The notes under the pieces are model-generated. The model was not told the origin of the DNA and did not search any database. It saw nothing but the letters and a program-made list of their open reading frames with translations. A stretch of DNA of 18,504 nt from a bacterium (GTDB taxonomy: Bacteria; UBP18; UBA7526): the NCBI GenBank assembly GCA_030619985.1, contig JAUXAI010000017.1, positions 1 through 18,504 on the forward strand, in the 5' to 3' direction. The position numbers and the translations under genes were made by a program. Shown piece by piece: positions 1 through 7,514 of the stretch. Position 1 is the stretch's first letter, and every line of letters starts with the position of its first letter.

Positions 1-710
1 CAGCCGCTGAGCTTGAAAAAAGAGGAACTGAAGACCCACGACTGACAAAAATCGGGAATAAACTCTATATGCCCTATGCGGGGTTTAATGGGACGCAGGC
101 CTATGTCTGTATGGCATCCATAAAGGTAGACGATTTCTTGAGGAATGAATGGAAGTGGGAGAGGTACGGATGCATCCTTCCCGAGTTACCTGTTCCCAAC
201 ACGGACGATAAGAATGCCTGCTTATTTTCGGACAAGATAAAGGGAAGATATGTTCTTATGCATCGTATTCCCCCCGATATCTGGATTTCTTATTCTGATG
301 ACTTAAGGAACTGGCAGGACCATAAGATCATTGCTCGTCCCAGGGAAGGTCTATGGGATGAAGCGAAAATTGGCGCAGGCGGCCCGCCCATCAAGACAGA
401 AAAAGGCTGGTTGTGTATATATCATGGGGTGGCCTGGAAGGATAGAAGGGAAAGGAAATTCTTCGGGACCTATCGCCTGGGAGTGATGCTTTTAGACTTA
501 GAGGATCCGGAGAAGGTGCTCTTCAGGAGTAAGTATCCCATACTGGAACCAGAGCAGGAATATGAAGAGCAGGGTTATGTGGCGAATATAGTTTTTACCT
601 GTGGAACGGTTCTCATCGGTGATGAATTATTCTGTTACTATGGCGGGGCGGATACTGTCATCTGCCTTGCTACAGTAAAATTGAATGATCTGCTTTCTTT
701 GGAAGAGTAA
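1..710 (+). CDS. GH130 family glycoside phosphorylase/hydrolase (5' end outside the window)
   Basis: The reading frame is open from the left edge (codons begin at base 3), so the gene starts upstream and only about 235 C-terminal residues are visible. The segment just before the first internal Met reads GTEDPRLTKIGNKLY. This contains the EDPR motif whose Asp is the catalytic acid of GH130 beta-mannoside phosphorylases. Further family marks are HRIPPDIWIS, KIGAGGPPIKTEKGW, CIYHG, VFTCG and YYGGAD, which build the five-bladed propeller and the phosphate/sugar pocket. Known members phosphorolyse or hydrolyse beta-1,2- or beta-1,4-mannosides; I cannot set the substrate. A second GH130 gene follows 82 bases downstream, so the pair probably acts on one oligosaccharide. 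The family call is strong and the specificity unknown. Confidence 0.9.
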   Translation, partial: AAELEKRGTEDPRLTKIGNKLYMPYAGFNGTQAYVCMASIKVDDFLRNEWKWERYGCILPELPVPNTDDKNACLFSDKIKGRYVLMHRIPPDIWISYSDDLRNWQDHKIIARPREGLWDEAKIGAGGPPIKTEKGWLCIYHGVAWKDRRERKFFGTYRLGVMLLDLEDPEKVLFRSKYPILEPEQEYEEQGYVANIVFTCGTVLIGDELFCYYGGADTVICLATVKLNDLLSLEE

Positions 711-723
711 GAGAGTAGGAAAG

Positions 724-778
724 TATTAGGCTATCCGGTTATCGGAGTATCGGGTTTCCTGATATCCTGATATTCTAA
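724..778. repeat. Degenerate octamer tandem repeat between the two GH130 genes
   Basis: The gap is made of phased units: TATTAGGC, TATCCGGT, TATCGGAG, TATCGGGT, a 7-base TTCCTGA, TATCCTGA and TATTCTAA. The unit changes from a TATCCGG-like to a TATCCTGA-like form. The Shine-Dalgarno GGAGGT (782-787) of the next gene follows at once. It resembles the heptamer repeats elsewhere in the window but with a period of 8. Confidence 0.6.
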
Positions 779-792
779 ATTGGAGGTAGAAA

Positions 793-1728
793 ATGCTGAA
801 GAGATATGAGGGGAATCCCATCTTAGAACCCATAAAGGAGCATGTTTGGGAGGAGCAGTTGGTCTATAATACCGGGGCCATCTATCTTGGAGGCAAGGTC
901 CATCTCTTATATCGAGCCAGGAATAAGAAACATGTATCCTGTTTTGGCTATGCCTCCTCCAAGGATGGTTTTCATATCGATGAGAGGTTGCCTGAGCCGG
1001 TCTTTGGTCCCCAGAGTGAGATAGATTGTTTAGGATGCGAGGACCCCAGAATAATCAAGATGGGAAATACCCTGCATATTCCCTATGCCGCCTTTGGTAA
1101 GCTTCCAGATTTTGGGGAAGACAATATAAGAAAATTTGAACGTAAGGCTACTGTTATCCAAATTGGCCTGACTTCAATCTCAGTTGATAATTTTTTAAAT
1201 CATAGATGGAACTTTACCGAGCGCCATTACCCTATACCCCGAGTTTTTAATAAGGACTGTGTCATACTGCCGGAGAAGTATAAAGGCAAATATGTTATCT
1301 ATCACCGCATTTCACCCCATATCTGGGTTTGTTTTTCGGATGATTTAGTTCACTGGTATGACCACAACATCATGATGATACCTGAAGGGGCATGGGAGGC
1401 TTTTAAAATCGGCGCCGGTGCCCAGCCCATCAAGACAGAGAAAGGGTGGCTCTTTATCTACCATGGAGTTTCAAATTCCCAGCATTATAGCATAGGCTTC
1501 GCCTTCTTGGATTTAGAGGATCCGACAAAGGTCATCTATCGCCATACTGGGCCCATTCTGGAGGCTAGGGAGAAGTGGGAATTGGAAGGGATGGTTCCCA
1601 ATGTGGTCTTCACCTGTGGGGCAGTCCTTAAGGATGGAGAGGTATTCGTCTATTACGGGGGAGCAGATACCGCCATCGGGGTAGCCACTGCCCCCCTTAC
1701 AGAGTTCTTTAAATTAGCCGGCCTTTAA
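793..1728 (+). CDS. GH130 family glycoside phosphorylase/hydrolase
   Basis: A complete 311-residue protein starts at an ATG six bases after GGAGGT (782-787). GH130 marks in order are GNPIL near the N-terminus, LLYRAR (38-43), EDPR (83-86, catalytic Asp84), YHRISPHIWV (170-179), KIGAGAQPIKTEKGW (205-219), YHG (223-225), VFTCG (272-276) and YYGGAD (287-292). The length fits the compact GH130 types of about 300-330 residues. No signal peptide is visible, so it is probably cytoplasmic. It is a diverged paralogue of the upstream gene: the same motif order but many differences, and the segment after EDPR is longer (LPDFGEDNIRKFERK) in this copy. It probably cleaves a mannoside with phosphate; hydrolysis is the alternative in some GH130 subfamilies. 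Confidence 0.9.
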   Translation: MLKRYEGNPILEPIKEHVWEEQLVYNTGAIYLGGKVHLLYRARNKKHVSCFGYASSKDGFHIDERLPEPVFGPQSEIDCLGCEDPRIIKMGNTLHIPYAAFGKLPDFGEDNIRKFERKATVIQIGLTSISVDNFLNHRWNFTERHYPIPRVFNKDCVILPEKYKGKYVIYHRISPHIWVCFSDDLVHWYDHNIMMIPEGAWEAFKIGAGAQPIKTEKGWLFIYHGVSNSQHYSIGFAFLDLEDPTKVIYRHTGPILEAREKWELEGMVPNVVFTCGAVLKDGEVFVYYGGADTAIGVATAPLTEFFKLAGL

Positions 1729-1746
1729 AATTTTTAAAAAAAACTC

Positions 1747-1775
1747 TTGACTTTTTATTTAATAAAGAATAAAAT
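1747..1775 (+). promoter_or_regulatory. Sigma-70-type promoter of groES-groEL
   Basis: TTGACT (1747-1752) and TAAAAT (1770-1775) are separated by 17 bases in an A/T-rich gap, about 110 bases before the groES start. No CIRCE palindrome (TTAGCACTC with its inverted partner) lies between it and groES. Confidence 0.65.
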
Positions 1776-1828
1776 AAATACTTTAGGAAGTAAATATCTT
1801 TTACAACAAATAAGGGAAGGATTATAAT

Positions 1829-1862
1829 TTTGCGTCTTTGCGTTAAATTTTGCGCTTTGGCG
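1829..1862. repeat. Octamer-like repeat in the groES leader
   Basis: TTTGCGTC and TTTGCGTT stand in tandem at 1829-1844. A degenerate continuation follows (TTTTGCGC, TTTGGCGG), ending just before the groES Shine-Dalgarno. It lies in the predicted 5' leader of the groESL transcript. Confidence 0.5.
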
Positions 1863-1882
1863 GTTGCAGAGGAGGTGTTTAT

Positions 1883-2173
1883 ATGGCTATCAAAAAACCA
1901 TTAGGAGATAGGGTCCTAGTAAAGCCTTTAGAGCCCAAAGAGGTGAAGAAGGGAGAAATCATCATTCCCGATACTGCTAAGGAAAAATCCCAGGAAGGAA
2001 AAGTGATTGAGGTAGGAAGGGGGAAGATGCTTGAGGATGGAAAAGTAGTCCCTTTAGAGGTAAAGAAAGGGGATAGAGTTCTTTACAAGGAGTATGGTGG
2101 TACAGAGATAAAGATAGAAGCAGAAAAATATCTTATCTTAGAAGGTGAGGATATCTTAGCAATCCTAAAATAG
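1883..2173 (+). CDS. groES: Co-chaperonin GroES (Hsp10)
   Basis: This is the heptameric cytosolic lid for GroEL. The 96-residue protein has the full family pattern: [15 protein letters not shown] at the N-terminus, the mobile-loop region [47 protein letters not shown], and [12 protein letters not shown] at the C-terminus. I chose the ATG at 1883 because GAGGAGGTG (1869-1877) sits at ideal spacing and the product then has the usual length. An in-frame ATG at 1850 would add 11 unlikely residues. groEL follows after an unusually long 149-base spacer. Confidence 0.97.
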   Translation: MAIKKPLGDRVLVKPLEPKEVKKGEIIIPDTAKEKSQEGKVIEVGRGKMLEDGKVVPLEVKKGDRVLYKEYGGTEIKIEAEKYLILEGEDILAILK

Positions 2174-3942
<1,769 letters not shown>

Positions 3943-3944
3943 AA

Positions 3945-3975
3945 AGTAACCAGTAACCAGTGAACAGTAACCAGT
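3945..3975. repeat. AGTAACC heptamer repeat after groEL (copy 1)
   Basis: The units are AGTAACC, AGTAACC, AGTGAAC, AGTAACC and a final AGT. The repeat starts two bases after the groEL stop codon. It differs by one base from the 31-base block at 10264-10294, which starts inside the ileS stop codon. Confidence 0.8.
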
Positions 3976-4006
3976 TAAAAAGTAGAAGAATAAGTGAGTG
4001 AAAGAG

Positions 4007-4047
4007 AAAAGCAGGGTTCCCGTTCAGGTAGGGCCCTGCGTTTTGTT
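4007..4047 (+). terminator. Terminator-like hairpin after groEL
   Basis: GCAGGG (4011-4016) pairs with CCCTGC (4034-4039), and an inner CCC (4019-4021) can pair with GGG (4031-4033). An A run precedes the stem and GTTTTGTTT follows it. It looks like a moderate intrinsic terminator of groESL. Because a Shine-Dalgarno follows immediately, it may instead be a read-through attenuator for the small ORF. Confidence 0.55.
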
Positions 4048-4059
4048 TGGAGGTTTTAA

Positions 4060-4215
4060 ATGGTTTTCACTAAGGAGGAGTGGCAGGAGTTCTACCAGAG
4101 GAATCCAGACTTTCCGGCAACAGATTTCATGTGCCGAGAATTAGAGGAGAGGGCGAAAGAAGAGGGCTGTAGTCTGGATGAGGCCTGGAAGGGGATGAAG
4201 GAAGAAAAAGAGTAG
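4060..4215 (+). CDS. Small acidic protein of unknown function (51 aa)
   Basis: A 51-codon ORF has a good Shine-Dalgarno (GGAGG, 4049-4053) six bases before its ATG and a strong terminator just after its TAG. The product begins MVFTKEEWQEFYQRNPDF and ends in KGMKEEKE. It is rich in Glu and Lys, with a Cys near residue 25 and another near 37, and no signal peptide or membrane segment. The predicted C-terminal half looks helical and charged. I do not recognise the family. Its tight fit between two hairpins and its ribosome binding site argue that it is a real gene, perhaps transcribed by read-through from groESL. A chance ORF remains possible. Confidence 0.6.
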   Translation: MVFTKEEWQEFYQRNPDFPATDFMCRELEERAKEEGCSLDEAWKGMKEEKE

Positions 4216-4229
4216 GACTTTTTATAATA

Positions 4230-4264
4230 AAAAGGGCCCCAGATTGGGGCCCTTTTCTTTTTTT
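4230..4264 (+). terminator. Strong intrinsic terminator after the 51-codon ORF
   Basis: AAAAGGGCCCC (4230-4240) pairs perfectly with GGGGCCCTTTT (4246-4256) around the loop AGATT, followed by CTTTTTTTT. It is an 11-bp stem with a U tract. The A run on its left would also give a U tract on the other strand, so it may act in both directions. Confidence 0.9.
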
Positions 4265-4375
4265 GAGATTTCTGTAAAAGTTCGAAATCTCTGATTCCAC
4301 AGATAAAATATAGATTACACAGATTTCTTTATTATCGAAGTAATCGGTGTAATCTTCCCGTAATCGGCGTAATCA
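4265..4375. repeat. GTAATC/GATTAC inverted and direct repeats
   Basis: GAGATTTC (4265-4272) pairs with GAAATCTC (4284-4291). GATTACAC (4313-4320) pairs with GTGTAATC (4347-4354). The words GTAATCGGTGTAATC and GTAATCGGCGTAATC recur at 4340-4374. No ORF is supported. This is another small dispersed palindromic repeat cluster. Confidence 0.55.
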
Positions 4376-4411
4376 GAGGACTCTGAAACTTTTTCAGAGC
4401 CCTCTTTTTTT
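4376..4411 (+). terminator. Hairpin with U tract, + strand
   Basis: GAGG-A-CTCTGAAA (4376-4388) pairs with TTTCAGAG-C-CCTC (4392-4404) through one A/C mismatch, followed by seven T. The U tract is only on the + strand. It therefore stops rightward transcription and is not the terminator of the minus-strand nuclease remnant, whose stop codon it touches. Confidence 0.65.
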
Positions 4412-4637
4412 ACCAGGAATAAGGATCGAATTCTGATGGTGGAATATAAAAAATAGTTGCATAACCTTTACGCAGTAACTCAACATTCACATTCTTCTGG
4501 CCAACATAGACCACAGCTAGCATCCTCCCATACTTATCTGTTGATCTCTCATCATCCAGATCAAGATAGACTGTTTTGTCTTCACATAGATTTCTCATAA
4601 ACTCCCTGGCCTCTTTTCCTCCTGGCTCATCACCCAT
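4410..4637 (-). pseudogene. SNase-like (thermonuclease) remnant, C-terminal half only
   Basis: The 75 readable residues match the C-terminal half of staphylococcal-nuclease-type proteins: GGKEAREFMRNLCEDKTVYL, then STDKYGRMLAVVYV (its Arg corresponds to catalytic Arg87 of SNase), then NVELLRKGYATIFYIPP. The N-terminal half, with the DGDT calcium site and the catalytic Arg35/Glu43 equivalents, is absent. The frame meets a TGA nine codons before the ATG, and no Shine-Dalgarno is evident. Full-length relatives have about 150-180 residues. Its broken end abuts the broken end of a DUF72 remnant on the other strand, which suggests one deletion removed both 5' halves. A short expressed protein is possible but would lack the active site. 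Confidence 0.75.
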
Positions 4638-4640
4638 CTC

Positions 4641-5123
4641 TTCAAGTTTAGTGAAAGAAGCCTCTCAACCTGGAAGAAATTTCAAAAACTCTTCTCCCCT
4701 CTGGATGAATCGATAGACTTCTACCTCTTCCAGCTCTCTCCCAACTATACCCCAAAGGCAGTCGATGGATTAGAGAAATTTATTAAGAAGACAAGACTGA
4801 AAAAAAGGTTTGCTTTAGAAGTAAGAAATATTAAATGGTATGATAAAGAATGGATTAACTGGGCAAGGAAATTAGGAATTACCTGGGTAAGCGTAGATAG
4901 TCCAGACTTCCCCTTAGATATCTACAACACCAGTGGTCTAATCTATGAGCGTCTTCACGGAAGATATACCTGGTACTCCCACAATTACACGGATGAGGAA
5001 TTAAAGGATATCGCAAAGAGGATTAAGGAGAAGAAGCCCCAGGCAGTTTATGCCTTTTTCAATAACAACACCAATATGCTTGCTAATGCCCGAAAAGCCC
5101 TTAAAGTATTCAAGGCTACTTAA
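4641..5123 (+). pseudogene. DUF72/YecE-family remnant, N-terminus missing
   Basis: This frame (open from 4590 to the TAA at 5121-5123) has no ATG, GTG or TTG at a plausible start; the only in-frame ATG is about 15 codons before the stop. The product contains FKFSERSLSTWKKF, SIDFYLFQLSPNYTPK, RFALEVRNIKWYD, WVSVDSPDFP, YERLHGRYTWYSHNYTDEEL, VYAFFNNNTN and NARKALKVF. These match the C-terminal two thirds of DUF72 (YecE-like TIM-barrel) proteins, which usually have about 240 residues. The function of DUF72 is not established. The remaining frame has no internal stop, so the loss looks recent or the segment is an assembly junction. It lies head to head with the SNase remnant. Confidence 0.8.
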
Positions 5124-5141
5124 GAGAAACAAAATTTTTGT

Positions 5142-5170
5142 TTGCATTTTGGAAGTTTCTGTTATATACT
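5142..5170 (+). promoter_or_regulatory. Sigma-70-type promoter of proC-yggT-mtnA
   Basis: TTGCAT (5142-5147) and TATACT (5165-5170) are separated by 17 bases. Transcription would begin about 25 bases before the proC start and continue through yggT and mtnA. Confidence 0.6.
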
Positions 5171-5202
5171 ATGTACTTATTATATAACTGAGGAGGTTGG
5201 AG

Positions 5203-6012
5203 ATGCTGAAAGAGAGGATTGCTTTTCTGGGAGTGGGGAATATGGCCACGGCTTTAATGAGAGGAATTATTGAGGCAGAACTCATCAGGCCAGAGAATAT
5301 CATTATAAGTGACATCGATAAAGAAAAATTAAAAATTAAAAGTGAAAAATTAAAAGTTAAAGCAGCCAAGGATAATTACAAAGCAGCAAGGAAAGCAGAT
5401 GTTATTATTTTAGCGGTGAAGCCCAATGATATGGAAGGGCTTCTAAATGAGATTAAGGACTCTTTGGAGCCGAAAAAGCTGGTAATTTCTATTGCTGCTG
5501 GAATTACCACTTCCTATATTGAGAAGATGTTAAAAAAGGAAGTCCCGGTTGTCAGGGTTATGCCCAATACTCCAGTAGCGGTGAAGGAGGGGGCGAGCGC
5601 CTTTGCTATAGGAAAGCATGTTTTCCCGGAGCAAGAGGAGATAGTAAAGAGCATCTTTGGGGCAGTGGGGAAGATAGTTAAGGTAGAGGAGAACCTCATG
5701 GATACTATTACTGCTCTTTCGGGAAGTGGCCCGGCCTATATCTTCTATATCATCGCCTCTTTAGTTGAAGCGGCGGTCTCCCTGGGACTGGATAAGAAGA
5801 CCGCCACCACCCTCGCTATCCAGACGGTCCTCGGTTCTGCTAAATTACTTCAGGAGACGGGTGAAGAGCCTGCTACCCTAAAAGAGAAAGTAACCTCTAA
5901 AGGAGGGACGACAGAGGCTGCCTTATTAGTCCTGGATGAGGAAAAACTAAAAGAGACTCTGGACAAAGCATTAAAGGCCGCCGCCAAGAGATCAGAAGAG
6001 CTTAAAAGGTAA
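5203..6012 (+). CDS. proC: Pyrroline-5-carboxylate reductase
   Basis: This is the last step of proline synthesis, the NAD(P)H reduction of pyrroline-5-carboxylate in the cytosol. The ATG at 5203 is six bases after AGGAGG (5191-5196); a TTG at 5197 overlaps that spacing and is unlikely. The 269 residues carry the Rossmann motif FLGVGNMATA (8-17), AVKP (71-74), MPNTP (120-124), the signature ALSGSGPAY (171-179) and TSKGGTT (231-237). Residues 41-54 (KLKIKSEKLKVK and flanks) are encoded by five phased 7-base units at 5324-5358. In relatives this stretch normally holds a KYGV-type turn. Overall length is normal, so the repeat seems to replace a loop rather than extend it. It heads a proC-yggT-mtnA operon. 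Confidence 0.96.
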   Translation: MLKERIAFLGVGNMATALMRGIIEAELIRPENIIISDIDKEKLKIKSEKLKVKAAKDNYKAARKADVIILAVKPNDMEGLLNEIKDSLEPKKLVISIAAGITTSYIEKMLKKEVPVVRVMPNTPVAVKEGASAFAIGKHVFPEQEEIVKSIFGAVGKIVKVEENLMDTITALSGSGPAYIFYIIASLVEAAVSLGLDKKTATTLAIQTVLGSAKLLQETGEEPATLKEKVTSKGGTTEAALLVLDEEKLKETLDKALKAAAKRSEELKR

Positions 6013-6016
6013 AACG

Positions 6017-6325
6017 ATGTTTGTTCTGGCAAACTTTATTGGAGCAGTAGCAACTATTTTAAATATAGTGGTCACTATCCTAATCTGGCTCATTATTATT
6101 GGTGCCGTGATTTCTTGGGTGAATCCCGACCCCTATAACCCTATCGTCCAGTTTCTCCATCGTACTACAGAACCTACTTTGCGTCCCATTAGAAGATTAA
6201 TCCCCTTCCGCAGCCCAATCGATTTCTCTCCCATGATTGCTATTATAATCCTGTTCTTCCTGCGCCTCTTCGTTATCGGTTCCTTAATAGACTGGAGCAT
6301 TAGATTAAAATTACTTCCAAAATAG
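6017..6325 (+). CDS. yggT: YggT family membrane protein
   Basis: The protein has 102 residues with two hydrophobic segments (about 7-33 and 73-97). Between them lies the conserved YggT loop: SWVNPDPYNP (33-42), TEPTLRPIRRLIP (51-63) and IDFSPM (68-73). The family is an inner-membrane protein often encoded beside proC and yggS. Its role is not firmly established, though links to osmotic stress and to cell or plastid division have been proposed. It starts four bases after the proC stop, so it is translated from the same message. The call rests on the motif pair and on the conserved proC neighbourhood. Confidence 0.9.
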   Translation: MFVLANFIGAVATILNIVVTILIWLIIIGAVISWVNPDPYNPIVQFLHRTTEPTLRPIRRLIPFRSPIDFSPMIAIIILFFLRLFVIGSLIDWSIRLKLLPK

Positions 6326-6334
6326 AGGAAAGAG

Positions 6335-7375
6335 ATGAGAGAAATTAAAACTGTCTGGTGGTCTAAGGACAGAGTAAAGATTATCGATCAAACGAAGCTC
6401 CCTTTCAAAACAAAAATTTTAGAGTTCCGTGATTATAAAAAGTTAGCAAGAACAATAAAGGAGATGAAGTTGAGAGGGGCACCAGCCATTGGAGTGGCTA
6501 CTGCCTTGGGTATCGCTTTAGGGATAAACTATTCAAAAGGGTCTTCCTATAAAGAATTATCTAAAGAATTGAATAGAATAATAAAGACCTTTCAAAGGAC
6601 GAGGCCAACTGCAGTCAACCTCTTCTGGGCCTGTCGAAGGATGAGGGAGAAGTTTCGAGAGAATAAAGATAAGAGCCTCAAAGAGATTAAGAGAATATTG
6701 ATTCAAGAAGCGAAGAGGATCGTTCAGGAAGATATAGCTTGTTGTAGAAGAATTGGGAAGTATGGGGCTTCCTTGATTAAGAAGGGAAGTTCTATCCTCA
6801 CCCATTGCAATGCCGGTACTTTAGCAACCGCAGGTTATGGAACTGCTCTGGGAGTAATCAGAAGGGCCCATGAAGAGGGCAGGAGGATTAAGGTCTTTGT
6901 TGACGAAACTCGTCCCAGGCTTCAGGGGGCAAGACTCACTACATGGGAATTGAAGAAGGCTAAGATCCCCTTTACCCTAATTACTGACAATATGGCTGGC
7001 TACTTCATGAAGAAGAAGAAGGTTGATTTGGTCATTGTGGGGGCAGATAGGATTGCAAGAAATGGTGATGTAGCAAATAAGATTGGAACCTATTCTCTGG
7101 CGGTCTTGGCCAAGGAGCATAAGGTTCCCTTCTATGTTGCTTGCCCCACATCAACCATTGATTTAAGACTTTCCTCTGGCAACAGGATACCCATTGAAGA
7201 GAGGGATATAAGGGAAGTGACCCATATGGGAGACAGACCCTTAGTTCCTAAAGGGACAAAGGCAGCCAATCCCGCCTTTGATGTAACGCCTAATAAACTC
7301 GTTAAGGCCATCATTACAGAGAAGGGGATTGCTCGAAAACCTTACAGGAGAAACCTGAAGAAACTCCTTATTTGA
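6335..7375 (+). CDS. mtnA: S-methyl-5-thioribose-1-phosphate isomerase
   Basis: The enzyme converts 5-methylthioribose-1-phosphate to methylthioribulose-1-phosphate in methionine salvage. The 346 residues are full length. Motifs are RGAPAIG (47-53), THCNAGTLAT (156-165, with the catalytic Cys at 158), VDETRPRLQGARLT (189-202), GADRIARNGD (236-245, catalytic Asp238) and NPAFDVTP (312-319). These separate it from eIF2B-alpha and ribose-1,5-bisphosphate isomerase relatives, which share the fold. GAGG (6325-6328) precedes the ATG, nine bases after the yggT stop. No other salvage gene is in view; an MTA phosphorylase or nucleosidase should exist elsewhere. The -35 box of the ileS promoter overlaps its stop codon. 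Confidence 0.95.
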   Translation: MREIKTVWWSKDRVKIIDQTKLPFKTKILEFRDYKKLARTIKEMKLRGAPAIGVATALGIALGINYSKGSSYKELSKELNRIIKTFQRTRPTAVNLFWACRRMREKFRENKDKSLKEIKRILIQEAKRIVQEDIACCRRIGKYGASLIKKGSSILTHCNAGTLATAGYGTALGVIRRAHEEGRRIKVFVDETRPRLQGARLTTWELKKAKIPFTLITDNMAGYFMKKKKVDLVIVGADRIARNGDVANKIGTYSLAVLAKEHKVPFYVACPTSTIDLRLSSGNRIPIEERDIREVTHMGDRPLVPKGTKAANPAFDVTPNKLVKAIITEKGIARKPYRRNLKKLLI

Positions 7376-7401
7376 CTTTTTCCTTATATAGATGGTATAC
7401 T
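7372..7401 (+). promoter_or_regulatory. Sigma-70-type promoter of ileS
   Basis: TTGACT (7372-7377) and TATACT (7396-7401) are separated by 18 bases. The -35 box overlaps the TGA of mtnA. The predicted leader is about 105 bases and contains a compact hairpin structure. Confidence 0.75.
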
Positions 7402-7417
7402 AAATAAATTGCCCTAT

Positions 7418-7498
7418 TAAGAAAGCCCCTCCGACAAATCGGAGAGAACCGTGTTATCCGGGCTTTCTTAGTAGAGGGGGAAAACGAAGTGCGCCCTC
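7418..7498 (+). promoter_or_regulatory. Structured leader of ileS, possible cis-regulatory RNA
   Basis: An 11-bp perfect outer stem (7418-7428 with 7460-7470) is followed without gap by a 6-bp inner stem, CTCCGA (7429-7434) with TCGGAG (7439-7444), loop CAAA. A 15-base one-sided bulge (7445-7459) remains. After the structure, GAGGGG (7474-7479) can pair either with CCCTC in the 5' strand of the stems (7427-7431) or with CCCTC at 7494-7498, which offers alternative folds. No T-box sequence is present and no U tract follows the stem, so it matches no regulator I know. It could instead be an inserted palindromic repeat. Confidence 0.5.
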
Positions 7499-7514
7499 AT
7501 TAAAGATAGAAAAG

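Noticed and set aside
1776-1882. CIRCE operator for HrcA upstream of groES
   Set aside because: No TTAGCACTC/GAGTGCTAA pair with a 9-base gap can be found.
1850-1882. Upstream ATG as the groES start
   Set aside because: It lies in the repeat leader before the Shine-Dalgarno and would add residues not found in GroES.
4410-4637. Functional small nuclease
   Set aside because: The half with the metal site and two catalytic residues is missing, and there is no convincing Shine-Dalgarno.
7402-7514. T-box riboswitch for ileS
   Set aside because: The leader is only about 105 bases, has no GGUGG-type T-box or UGGN bulge, no specifier stem and no terminator U tract. ACCGTG at 7448-7453 is only a passing resemblance.
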